From: Agrococcus lahaulensis DSM 17612
GTDB taxonomy: Bacteria > Actinomycetota > Actinomycetes > Actinomycetales > Microbacteriaceae
NCBI RefSeq assembly: GCF_000425105.1
Contig: NZ_KE384304.1
Location: forward strand, 1 to 64,000
Reading direction: 5' to 3'
DNA: 64,000 nucleotides
This document shows, piece after piece, positions 56,649-63,821 of this stretch. The stretch's first letter is position 1, and each line of letters starts with the position of its first letter. The position numbers were made by a program, and so were the translations under genes. Under the pieces are notes generated by a model. It did no database searches, was not told the DNA's origin, and saw only the letters and a list, made by a program, of their open reading frames with translations.

Positions 56649-57230
56649 ATGGCGAACCTCCTCATCGTCGGCCCGCCCGGAGCGGGCAAGGGCACCCAGG
56701 CCGCTCGGCTGGCCGCGGCACTGCAGGTGCCGGCGGTCTCGACCGGAGACATCTTCCGCCAGAACATCAAGGAGCAGACCGAGCTCGGCAAGCGCGTCAC
56801 GGCGATCCTCGACGCGGGGGAGTACGTGCCCGACGAGCTCACGAACGAGCTGGTCGACGACCGGCTCGCGCAGCCCGACGCCGAGCGCGGCTACCTGCTC
56901 GACGGCTACCCCCGCACCGCGGGGCAGGTCGAGTACCTCGACGGCGTGAACCTCCGCCGCGGCGAGCAGCTCGACGCGGTCGTGCGGCTCATCGCCGACA
57001 CCGACGAGGTCGTCCGCCGGCTCTCGGCCCGCGCGCTCGAGCAGGGCCGCAGCGACGACACCGAGGATGTCATCCGCCACCGCCTCGACGTCTACGAGCG
57101 CGAGACGGCACCGCTCATCGCGATCTTCGAGGAGCGCGGCCTCGTCGTCGAGGTCGACGGCATCGGCGCGGTCGACGAGGTGACCGAGCGCATCCTCGCT
57201 GGCCTCGCGGCCCGCGGCATCGAGGCCTGA
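56649..57230 (+). CDS. adk: Adenylate kinase
   Basis: A 193-residue short-lid adenylate kinase (no zinc LID), as usual in actinobacteria. The P-loop [15 protein letters not shown], the AMP site ([24 protein letters not shown]) and the lid arginines are visible. It equilibrates ATP, ADP and AMP. The ATG follows the secY stop without a gap. Confidence 0.97.
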   Translation: MANLLIVGPPGAGKGTQAARLAAALQVPAVSTGDIFRQNIKEQTELGKRVTAILDAGEYVPDELTNELVDDRLAQPDAERGYLLDGYPRTAGQVEYLDGVNLRRGEQLDAVVRLIADTDEVVRRLSARALEQGRSDDTEDVIRHRLDVYERETAPLIAIFEERGLVVEVDGIGAVDEVTERILAGLAARGIEA

Positions 57231-58060
57231 TGCGCGGCCGCGGCCCCTACAAGTCGCGCCGCGAGCTCGCCGGCATGCGCGAGCCGGGACGCATCACCGC
57301 GCTCGCGCTCGAGGCGGTCGAGCGCGCCATCGCGCCAGGGGTCACGACGCTCGAGCTCGACGCGATCGCCGAGCGCGTCATCCGGGAGCACGGGGCCGTG
57401 CCGAACTTCCAGCTCGAGCCGGGCTACGAGCACACCCTCTGCACGAACGTGAACGACGTCGTCGTCCACGGCATCCCGAACGACACCCCGCTGCAGCCGG
57501 GCGACCTCGTCACCGTCGACTGCGGGGCGACGATCGGCGGCTTCCACGGCGACGCCGCGATCTCGGTCGTCGTGCCGGGAGGCGACCCATCGGTGACGGA
57601 TGCGCGGCAGCGGCTGAGCGACGTCACGCACGACGCGCTGTGGGCCGGGATCGCGGCACTCGCCGGCGCGAAGCAGCTCGGCGAGGTGGGCGCGGCCATC
57701 GAGGAGCACATCGAGGCGCACAGCGACTACGGCATCAGCGAGGACTACATCGGCCACGGCATCGGCCGGTCGATGCACGAGGAGCCGCCGGTCTTCAACT
57801 ACCGCACGCGCGTCATGGGACCGGCCGTCAAGCCGGGCCTGTGCGTCGCGATCGAGCCGATCATCCACGCGAAGGGCACCGCGACGACCGTCGACGCCGA
57901 CGGCTGGACGGTGCGCAGCGCCGACGGCTCCGACGCATGCCAGTGGGAGCACTCCGTCGCGGTGCACTCCGGCGGCATCTGGGTGCTCACCGCGCTCGAC
58001 GGTGGCGCGGAGCGACTCGCGACGCTCGGCATCGTGCCGGTGCCGATCCCCGACCGCTGA
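57230..58060 (+). CDS. map: Methionine aminopeptidase
   Basis: A 276-residue type I enzyme removing initiator methionine. The five metal ligands are visible: two Asp (VDCGATIGGFHGDAA), His (YIGHGIGRSMHEEP), Glu (IEPIIH) and Glu (WEHSVAVH). The start overlaps adk by one base. The expected next genes (infA, rpmJ, rpsM and on) are missing; an accessory island follows instead. Confidence 0.97.
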   Translation: MRGRGPYKSRRELAGMREPGRITALALEAVERAIAPGVTTLELDAIAERVIREHGAVPNFQLEPGYEHTLCTNVNDVVVHGIPNDTPLQPGDLVTVDCGATIGGFHGDAAISVVVPGGDPSVTDARQRLSDVTHDALWAGIAALAGAKQLGEVGAAIEEHIEAHSDYGISEDYIGHGIGRSMHEEPPVFNYRTRVMGPAVKPGLCVAIEPIIHAKGTATTVDADGWTVRSADGSDACQWEHSVAVHSGGIWVLTALDGGAERLATLGIVPVPIPDR

Positions 58061-58076
58061 GCGCCGGTCGCCGACG

Positions 58077-58496
58077 TCACGCGGCACGGCGACTGCCGAG
58101 CTGCTCGCGATAGCTCCGCACGACATCGACCGTGACGCCCAGCTCCTCGGCGAGCTCGACGTCGTCGCGCGCCCACCTGCAGGCCGCCGCGAGCGCAGCG
58201 GGGTCGATCAGCACGCGTGCCGCGAACCGCTCCGCCGCGCGCTCGTCGGCGGCAGATGAGCCGACGTGCATGAGCGTCGCGTGGCCGAGCTCGTGCGCGA
58301 GCACCGATCGCTGCTCGACGGGCGTGAGCCCGCGAGCCAGCATGATGCGCTCGCGAGCGTGGTCGTAGGCGCCGAGGCAGCCGCTCGGCAGCGCCGCGAC
58401 GTGCACCTCCAGGCCGATCTCGGCGCACAGCCGGACGAGCTCACTCAGCGTGGGGCTCGTCCCTTCGAGCGATGCCGCGCCGCGCTGCAAGTCCAT
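58077..58496 (-). CDS. ImmA/IrrE-type metallopeptidase
   Basis: A 139-residue protein with the zinc motif HELGH (VLAHELGHATLMH) and a downstream ERAAERFAARVLI helix, the pattern of ImmA and IrrE peptidases. In ICEBs1 and prophages ImmA cleaves its partner repressor ImmR, the XRE protein encoded just upstream. Here the two genes overlap by 56 bases in the same order. It ends convergently on map, 16 bases away. The likely role is to relieve repression of the neighbouring bacteriocin operon on a stress signal; this is an inference. Confidence 0.85.
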   Translation of the reverse strand: MDLQRGAASLEGTSPTLSELVRLCAEIGLEVHVAALPSGCLGAYDHARERIMLARGLTPVEQRSVLAHELGHATLMHVGSSAADERAAERFAARVLIDPAALAAACRWARDDVELAEELGVTVDVVRSYREQLGSRRAA

Positions 58497-58917
58497 GGAT
58501 GTCCCGCTCCTCGAGTCCGCCCTCGTCGTGGATGGCGGTGACCCTAGGACCGACCGCTGACACCTCGCCGGCCCGCACGTGCGCCGCGAGCGTCGCGATG
58601 GCGGCGTCGGCCGCGAGGTGCCTGCGATCGGCGGGCACGCTCGAGAGCAGCTCCGACATCACGGCGATCCAGAGCTCCACCTCCGGGTCGCGCTGCTGCG
58701 CGTCGGTCGCGAGTCCCAGCGCCGCGAACAGCCGCCGGAGGACGTCCTCCTGCGGAGCCCCCGTGCCTCGCTCGATGTTGCTCACGGTCGTGCGGTCGAC
58801 CTCCGCGAGGGTCGCGAGCGCCTTCTGGCTGAGGCCGCGACGCAGGCGGGCGGGTCGGACGAGCGCGGCGTAGTGAGCGCGCTCGCTCGCGCTGGCCCCT
58901 CGAAGGTGGATGGACAT
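58441..58917 (-). CDS. XRE-family repressor (ImmR-like), partner of the peptidase
   Basis: A 158-residue regulator from ATG 58917 with AGAGAGG upstream. Residues about 20-75 form an XRE helix-turn-helix (LRRGLSQKALATLAEVDRTTVSNIERG). The remainder is a helical domain that could be the cleavage and dimerisation part. A GATAAT box at 58946-58951 on its strand is a likely -10. It faces a second XRE gene at 59073 across a region with four TTCGAC motifs. Confidence 0.82.
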   Translation of the reverse strand: MSIHLRGASASERAHYAALVRPARLRRGLSQKALATLAEVDRTTVSNIERGTGAPQEDVLRRLFAALGLATDAQQRDPEVELWIAVMSELLSSVPADRRHLAADAAIATLAAHVRAGEVSAVGPRVTAIHDEGGLEERDIHGLAARRGIARRDEPHAE

Positions 58918-58945
58918 CGCTCGACCTCTCTCGCGCACCTCCACC

Positions 58946-58951
58946 ATTATC
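58946..58951 (-). promoter_or_regulatory. -10 box of the ImmR-like repressor gene
   Basis: GATAAT on the minus strand, 28 bases before the ATG. It is AT-rich in contrast to the surroundings; no good -35 is seen, which fits activator dependence or an extended spacer. Confidence 0.5.
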
Positions 58952-58980
58952 AGCACGAGTGCCGAGGTACCGGCCTGATA

Positions 58981-59084
58981 TTCGACAGATCTTCGACATC
59001 CTTCGCGCTGGCCCCGACTGCACTGTGGACAAGTGCTTGCGCATCGGTCGAAAACATGGCACAGTTTGCGACATGTCGGTCGAA
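58981..59084. promoter_or_regulatory. Four TTCGAC motifs between the two divergent XRE genes
   Basis: TTCGACA occurs at 58981-58987 and again at 58992-58998, 11 bases apart, about one helical turn. The complement GTCGAA occurs at 59047-59052 and 59079-59084, the last inside the start of the second XRE gene. The set is arranged as two facing pairs, a usual layout for cooperative repressor operators. Confidence 0.5.
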
Positions 59085-59276
59085 TCGCGAATCGGGGCCT
59101 CACTCGCAGCCCTGCGCGGCAGCGCCGGCATGACGCAGCAAGCGCTCGCCGCTCGTGCCGGCACCCCGGTCGCGACGGTCGTCGGCGTCGAGCAGGGCTC
59201 GATCGAGCCTCCGGCGTCGCTCGTGGCGCGCCTCGCGGCGGCGGTCGCCGCGCAGCTGCGGGAGGAGGGCGAGTGA
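59073..59276 (+). CDS. Small XRE-family regulator upstream of the bacteriocin gene
   Basis: A 67-residue protein made almost only of an XRE helix-turn-helix (SLAALRGSAGMTQQALAARAGTPVATVVGVEQG), with no effector domain. No ribosome site is visible and the ATG stands six bases after a weak -10-like ACAGTT, so a leaderless mRNA is possible. It precedes the candidate bacteriocin gene by 80 bases in the same direction, like the small regulators of other circular-bacteriocin operons. Activator or repressor cannot be told. Confidence 0.75.
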   Translation: MSVESRIGASLAALRGSAGMTQQALAARAGTPVATVVGVEQGSIEPPASLVARLAAAVAAQLREEGE

Positions 59277-59301
59277 TCGCGTCGCGTGCGACGCCCACGA
59301 T

Positions 59302-59321
59302 CTCGTGCCGAGCGGCACGAG
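59302..59321 (+). terminator. Hairpin between the small XRE gene and the bacteriocin gene
   Basis: CTCGTGCC (59302-59309), loop GAGC, GGCACGAG (59314-59321). A perfect 8-bp stem without T-tract; it may attenuate read-through or protect the 5' end of a processed bacteriocin mRNA. Confidence 0.5.
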
Positions 59322-59356
59322 CACCCGGCGGTCGGGTGGGATGAAGGAGTCAACTC

Positions 59357-59635
59357 ATGCACATCGAATCGAAGCGCGGCCGTGCGGCCGTGTGGACGGC
59401 ATCGGCGGCCGTGACGGTCGTCGGCCTGGCGGCGGCAGGCGTGTCGCTGTCGTGGCTCATGGCCAGCTTCGGCCTGTCCGGCATCGCAGCCGCGCAGGTC
59501 GTGGCAGCCATCGAGATCGGCGGGGCGGCGCTCGCCGTCGTCGCCGCGCTCTTCTCCGGCGGCCTGCTCGGGGCCGTCATCTCCACGGTCACGTGGTACC
59601 TGAAGCGGAAGCTCCGCACGCTGGCCATCCGATGA
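59357..59635 (+). CDS. Candidate circular (AS-48-like) bacteriocin precursor
   Basis: A 92-residue precursor. Residues 1-35 are a basic then hydrophobic leader. From M36 the peptide is hydrophobic, Gly/Ala-rich and ends with the cationic WYLKRKLRTLAIR. From F39-G40 the next conserved points E54 and G56-G57 lie at the same distances as in enterocin AS-48 (F5-G6, E20, G22-G23), and a second SGGL near 67-70 matches SGGL in AS-48. After maturation, head-to-tail ligation would give a helical membrane-permeating ring. The cleavage site is not certain; a start at M36 would give 57 residues, slightly short for the family. AAGGAG is seven bases upstream. The operon context (DUF95, ABC genes) supports the call. 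Confidence 0.72.
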   Translation: MHIESKRGRAAVWTASAAVTVVGLAAAGVSLSWLMASFGLSGIAAAQVVAAIEIGGAALAVVAALFSGGLLGAVISTVTWYLKRKLRTLAIR

Positions 59636-60225
59636 GGCACGGCACGGCCGGCACCCCGAGCGGGCCGGACTCGCTGCGGCTCGCGCTCGCGGTGTCGGCC
59701 GTGCTCGCCTCCGGCCTGCTGGGCGCGACCTCCGCAGCCACGGCCGCGGCGTCCGCCGACATCGCGGCGGCCAACGCCACGGCCGTCGCGGGCGGGTCGA
59801 TCGACTCGACCGTGCTCGCCGCGGACGGCAGCGCGCTCGGCATCGCGACGAGCAACCTCGGGGCCATCGCACTGCTCGCAGCGGGCGCCCCGGTGCTGGG
59901 CTCGCTCACGCTCGTGGGCATCGCCCTCATCGGCATCGGTCTCGGCGTCTCGGCGGCATCGGTTGTCGCCGCGCTCGGGGCGACGGAGACCCTCGCGCGC
60001 GTCGCCCCGTACGTCGTGTTCGAGGCCGCCGCGGTGCTGCTCGCCGCCACGGCCGGGCTGCTGCCCGTCGCACACGCCGCCGTGGCATCGCTGCGCACAG
60101 GACGGCCGCCGGCTCGCGCGTACGCGGACGGGCTCGGCTACGGTCTGCGCCTCACGGCAGTCGCCGCCCTCCTCATCGTGCTGGCGGCGCTCACGGAATC
60201 GATCTGCGTCGCTCGCGGCGCGTGA
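59632..60225 (+). CDS. DUF95/SpoIIM-like membrane protein of the bacteriocin operon
   Basis: A 197-residue membrane protein whose ATG overlaps the precursor stop (ATGA). Four or five hydrophobic helices are visible. The core SNLGAIALLAAGAPVLGSLTLVG and the block ARVAPYVVFEAAAVLLAATAGLLP follow the SpoIIM/DUF95 pattern (conserved Asn, Gly-rich helices, P-x-x-x-F-E). DUF95 proteins are the most constant partner of circular-bacteriocin genes and are needed for maturation, export or immunity, though their exact chemistry is unsettled. Confidence 0.72.
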   Translation: MRHGTAGTPSGPDSLRLALAVSAVLASGLLGATSAATAAASADIAAANATAVAGGSIDSTVLAADGSALGIATSNLGAIALLAAGAPVLGSLTLVGIALIGIGLGVSAASVVAALGATETLARVAPYVVFEAAAVLLAATAGLLPVAHAAVASLRTGRPPARAYADGLGYGLRLTAVAALLIVLAALTESICVARGA

Positions 60226-60237
60226 AGGGAGGAAGCC

Positions 60238-60798
60238 ATGGACGCACAGGTCGAGGCGAGCGTCGCTCGCCCGGCGCTCGAGCGGTCGACGACCTCACCG
60301 GTGGTGTGGTGCGTCGTGCTCGCGCTCGCGAGCGCACTGCTGCTCGTGCGCCTGCCGCTGTTCGTCGACGTCGCCGCGAGCGCGGGGCAGGAGGCCGCCG
60401 ACGCGCTGGGAGACCCCGCGCTCGCGGCGGCCGCGACGACGGTCGGCGCGGTCAGCGCCATCGTGCTGCACGTGCTCGTGCTCGTCGTGGCGGCGGTGCT
60501 CGCGACGCTGCTCGAGCGCTGGCTCGGACCGGCGGCGCTGCGGCCTGCGCGCGGCGCCGGCAGGGTGCGGCTCGGCGTCGCGGGCGTCGTGCTCGCGGTG
60601 CTCGTCCTCGGCCAGCAGATCGCGGCGCTCGCCTCGGGTCTCGCGGCCGTGCCGCGCGGCTGGCAGCTGTGGGCGGCCGCCGCGGCGGTCGCGGCGAGCG
60701 CACCGCTCGCCTTCCCGGCGGCGCGCCGCTCGGCTCGTGACTACCTGCGCGCGCTCGCCGCGGCGGCGGCGACGGGGGTGCTCCTGTGCCTCGGGTGA
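60238..60798 (+). CDS. Membrane protein of the bacteriocin operon (186 residues)
   Basis: A 186-residue protein with about four hydrophobic helices (VVWCVVLALASALLLVRLPLFV, AVSAIVLHVLVLVVAAVLATLL, VRLGVAGVVLAVLVLGQQIAAL, and the C-terminal ALAAAAATGVLLCLG). GGGAGGAAG precedes the ATG. No family is recognised. By position it may be a maturation, transport or immunity component. It overlaps the next gene by 13 bases. Confidence 0.65.
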   Translation: MDAQVEASVARPALERSTTSPVVWCVVLALASALLLVRLPLFVDVAASAGQEAADALGDPALAAAATTVGAVSAIVLHVLVLVVAAVLATLLERWLGPAALRPARGAGRVRLGVAGVVLAVLVLGQQIAALASGLAAVPRGWQLWAAAAAVAASAPLAFPAARRSARDYLRALAAAAATGVLLCLG

Positions 60799-61211
60799 CG
60801 CGTGCGACCTTCCGGATCCCCGAGTTCGGCATCGCGCTGCCGCTCTCGCCTGCCGGCGTCCGCTGGATCGCGCTCGCGCAGCTCCTCCTCGCCACCGGCG
60901 TGCTGAGCGCGGCGGCGACGACCGACGTCGCGCCGGACCTCCGCTCGGCGAGCACATGGCTGACGCTCGCCGTCTCCGCCTGCGCGCTCACGACGAGCGT
61001 CCCGGCACTGCTCGACGGGCGCTTCCGCTTCCCTGTCGCGGGCGCGGGGTCGATCGCCACCGCCCTCGTCGCGATGGTGCTCGTCGGGCTCGTGCGCACC
61101 GTGCCCGCGCACCTGTTCGGGTGGTCGCTGCTCGCTGTCTCGATGCTCGCCGTCGCCTACCACCTCGTCGGCTCCGCGCACCGGGCGGCGGCACGCTCGC
61201 GCGAGCCATGA
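60786..61211 (+). CDS. Small membrane protein of the bacteriocin operon (141 residues)
   Basis: A 141-residue protein from a GTG start, with four hydrophobic helices (WIALAQLLLATGVLSAAA, TWLTLAVSACALTTSVPAL, AGSIATALVAMVLVGLV, LFGWSLLAVSMLAVAYHLV). Small size, membrane location and position make it a possible immunity protein, but it is less basic than the immunity peptides known from other circular bacteriocins. The stop overlaps the next start (ATGA). Confidence 0.6.
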   Translation: MPRVTRATFRIPEFGIALPLSPAGVRWIALAQLLLATGVLSAAATTDVAPDLRSASTWLTLAVSACALTTSVPALLDGRFRFPVAGAGSIATALVAMVLVGLVRTVPAHLFGWSLLAVSMLAVAYHLVGSAHRAAARSREP

Positions 61212-62329
61212 GCGTCGCGCGCGCGAGGGCCCGGTCGGGTGCGGCGACGGCCGCCGAGGTGGCCTGGGTGGTCGCGCACCACGCGCTCCCCGGGTGGCTG
61301 CTCACCGCGCTCTCGAGCAGCCTGCGGCTGCCGGTGCTCATCGGGTCGCTCAGCGCCCTCGTCGGCGCCGCGGCGGTCGTCGCCGCCGCGGTGCACCTCG
61401 CGGTGCGGCTGGCGCCCGAGGTCGCCGTCCCGGTGCTGCTCGTCGCCCTCGCGCTCGCCCCCCTCGCGCGCGTCGCCTTCGGCGCGACCCCGCCGCTCGT
61501 CACCTCGCTCGACGCGGTCGCCGGGCTGCTGCTCGCCCTCGACCTCGGCGGCCGCCGAGCGTGGAGCGCCGTCGCGGTCCTCGCGCCCATGCTGCTCGGC
61601 TCGACCGTCGTGGCCGGCGCCGCGGCGCTCTCGCTCTCGACCGCTGGCGACGGGCGCGCGACCGCGGTGCTCGCGGCGGCTGCCGCGGGCCTCGGCGCTG
61701 CCGGGGCGGCCGCGGCGCTCGGCGGGGGACGACCGCTGCTCGACGGCGTGCTCGGTCGGCTCGCCGCGGTGCTCGCGGCCGGCGCCGCGGCCTGGGCGGC
61801 GCTCGCGGTCGGGCGCGCTGCGTCGGTCGCAGTCGAGGCGCTCGTGGCGGCCGCCTCGGCGATCGCGGCGTCGCCGCCCCTCCTGCTCGCGATCGCTGCG
61901 GCGCCCGCGCTGTGGATCGCCGGAGAGCTGCTCGCGCAGGACGCCCGGCCGTTCGGGCGGCTCGCGCGCGAGCTCGTGTCGTGCGGCGCGCCCGCGACCG
62001 CGGTCTCGGCGGCGCTCGCGGCAGCCGCACTCACGACCGGATGCGCGGCGGCGCCGCTGCCCGGGGCGCTCGCGGTGCTCGCCGGGGCCACCGCCGAGCA
62101 GGCGTGGACCGCCGCCGCGGTCGGGTGGTACGTCGCGGTGTCGGCGTCGACGGTCGTGCTCCTCGAGCCGGGCACCGAGCGCCCCGTGGCGCGAGCCCTG
62201 GGGTTCGCCGTGCTGCTCGCGGCGCCGTGCGCCGTCGCGACGGGTGGCATCGCCGCTGCCTGCCTGCCGGGGGCGGGCGCGGCCCTCGTCGCGGTCGGCG
62301 TCGCGGCGACGCTCGGCAGGTCGCGGTGA
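61208..62329 (+). CDS. Large polytopic membrane protein of the bacteriocin operon (373 residues)
   Basis: A 373-residue, extremely Ala/Leu/Val-rich protein with about ten to twelve predicted helices, short loops and few charges. I do not recognise a family, although the organisation resembles ABC-type permeases. It overlaps a membrane gene in front and an ABC ATPase gene behind, so it is probably the membrane partner of the ATPase that follows. Confidence 0.62.
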   Translation: MSVARARARSGAATAAEVAWVVAHHALPGWLLTALSSSLRLPVLIGSLSALVGAAAVVAAAVHLAVRLAPEVAVPVLLVALALAPLARVAFGATPPLVTSLDAVAGLLLALDLGGRRAWSAVAVLAPMLLGSTVVAGAAALSLSTAGDGRATAVLAAAAAGLGAAGAAAALGGGRPLLDGVLGRLAAVLAAGAAAWAALAVGRAASVAVEALVAAASAIAASPPLLLAIAAAPALWIAGELLAQDARPFGRLARELVSCGAPATAVSAALAAAALTTGCAAAPLPGALAVLAGATAEQAWTAAAVGWYVAVSASTVVLLEPGTERPVARALGFAVLLAAPCAVATGGIAAACLPGAGAALVAVGVAATLGRSR

Positions 62330-62934
62330 CCGGCATCGTCGTCGAGGGCGTCGGCAGCGTGCCGATCGGCCGCTCGCGCGTGCGGGTGCCCGACCTCGAG
62401 GCGCGCGCACCGCGGCTGCTGCGCCTCGTCGGCCGGAACGGCATCGGCAAGAGCACGGTCGTCGAGCTGCTCGCCGGCGCCTCGCGCCCGCCGCGCGGCC
62501 GGGTCCTCGTCGCGGGGCGAGCGGCGAGCGATCCGCTCGCGCGCGCCGCACGCACCGTGACGCGCACCGAGCCCGCGCTGCTGCCGGCCCTGAGCCTCGA
62601 GCGCCACGCGCGCCTGTTCGGCCGCGCGGCGGGCGTCGGCGCCGATCGCGCGATCGCCGCGCTCGCCGACGCGGGGCTCGAGGGGTGCCTCGCGATGCGC
62701 ACCGACGCGCTCTCCACCGGCCAGCGGCGCAGCGCGTGGGTCGCGCTCACGACCCTCCGCGAAGCGGGCGTCATGCTCCTCGACGAGCCGTTCCTCGGCC
62801 TCGACGGCGACGCCGCGGCTCGGCTCGCGGCGACCGTCGAGCGCTGGGCGTCGACGAGGCTCGTCGTGCTCGTCGACCACGGCGATCGCGAGCTCGCCGC
62901 CGACACCACCGTCGTGCGCATGGAGCCCGCGTGA
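62326..62934 (+). CDS. ABC transporter ATP-binding protein, short form
   Basis: A 202-residue ATPase from a GTG start. Walker A is GRNGIGKST, the signature is LSTGQRR, Walker B is VMLLDEPFLGLD, and the switch His is in VVLVDHGD. It is smaller than most ATPases of its class, and its N-terminal strand region is divergent. Overlaps place it with the large membrane protein upstream; together they may export the peptide. Confidence 0.9.
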   Translation: MTGIVVEGVGSVPIGRSRVRVPDLEARAPRLLRLVGRNGIGKSTVVELLAGASRPPRGRVLVAGRAASDPLARAARTVTRTEPALLPALSLERHARLFGRAAGVGADRAIAALADAGLEGCLAMRTDALSTGQRRSAWVALTTLREAGVMLLDEPFLGLDGDAAARLAATVERWASTRLVVLVDHGDRELAADTTVVRMEPA

Positions 62935-63821
62935 GGCCGGCGATCGAGGTCGCGACGCTGCGCTGCGGCTTCGGCGGTCGCGCCGTGCTCGACGGCGTCG
63001 CCTTCCACGTGCCATGGGGCAGCGTGACGGGCTTCGTGGGCGTCAACGGCGCCGGCAAGACGACGACCCTGCGCTGCCTCCTCGGGCTCGAGCGCCACGA
63101 GGGCAGCGCTCGCATCGCGGGCGTCCCGTACCGCTCGCTCGGCGCGCCGCTGCGCGCGGTCGGCTACTGCCCCGATGCGCTGGGAGCCGCGCCGGGGGCG
63201 ACCGCGCGAGCGCACCTCGTGCCGCTCGCCCTGCGCGCGGGGGTCGCACCCGACGCGATCGCGCGGACGCTCCGAGCCGTGGGGCTCACGGAGGCGCGCG
63301 GCCCGGTGCGCTCGTTCTCGCTCGGGATGCGCCGCCGCCTCGCGATCGCGGGGGCCATCCTGACCGCGCCGCGCATCCTCGTGCTCGACGAGCCCTTCGA
63401 CGGCCTCGACCCGGCGGGCCGGCGGTGGCTCTCGGCACTCCTGCGCGCGCACGCCGACAGCGGCGGCGCCGTGCTGCTGTCGGCGCACGCGCTCGACGAG
63501 ATCGAGCCGCTCCTCGACCGGCTCGTGTGCCTGCACGGCGGCCGCACGCGGTTCGAGGGCGACGCGGATGCGTTCCTGCGCCGTCACGCCGCGCCGGTGG
63601 TGATCGTGCGGTCGCCCGAGGCCGAGCGCCTCGCGGGAGCGCTGCGCGAGGCCGGCGCCGTCGTGCACGGCCGCTCGACGGGCGCGCTCGCGGTGCGCGG
63701 GCTCGATCCCGAGCGCATCGCTCGCGTCGCGTCGCTCGCGGGCGTGCTCGTGACGGAGCTCTCGCCGCGCCGGCTGTCGCTGAGCGCCGCATTCGCGGCC
63801 GCGATCGAGGAGGGGTCGTGA
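62931..63821 (+). CDS. ABC transporter ATP-binding protein (drug/peptide exporter type)
   Basis: A 296-residue ATPase from a GTG start. Walker A is GVNGAGKTT, the signature is FSLGMRRR, Walker B is ILVLDEPFDGLDP and the switch His is in LLSAHALDE. A C-terminal extension of about 90 residues is present. Such ATPases pair with separate permeases in bacteriocin self-protection. The stop overlaps the permease start at 63818, so the pair is a second transporter in the operon. Confidence 0.92.
   Translation: MRPAIEVATLRCGFGGRAVLDGVAFHVPWGSVTGFVGVNGAGKTTTLRCLLGLERHEGSARIAGVPYRSLGAPLRAVGYCPDALGAAPGATARAHLVPLALRAGVAPDAIARTLRAVGLTEARGPVRSFSLGMRRRLAIAGAILTAPRILVLDEPFDGLDPAGRRWLSALLRAHADSGGAVLLSAHALDEIEPLLDRLVCLHGGRTRFEGDADAFLRRHAAPVVIVRSPEAERLAGALREAGAVVHGRSTGALAVRGLDPERIARVASLAGVLVTELSPRRLSLSAAFAAAIEEGS

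Noticed and set aside
58981-58998. An SOS (LexA) box in the XRE intergenic region
   Set aside because: The actinobacterial box needs TCGAAC-N4-GTTCGA; here the copies are direct TTCGACA repeats.
59963-62329. Longer in-frame readings upstream of the 373-residue membrane-protein start
   Set aside because: They overlap three other membrane-protein genes and have Arg/Ser/Pro-rich shadow composition; ATG 61208 overlaps the previous stop in the operon style.
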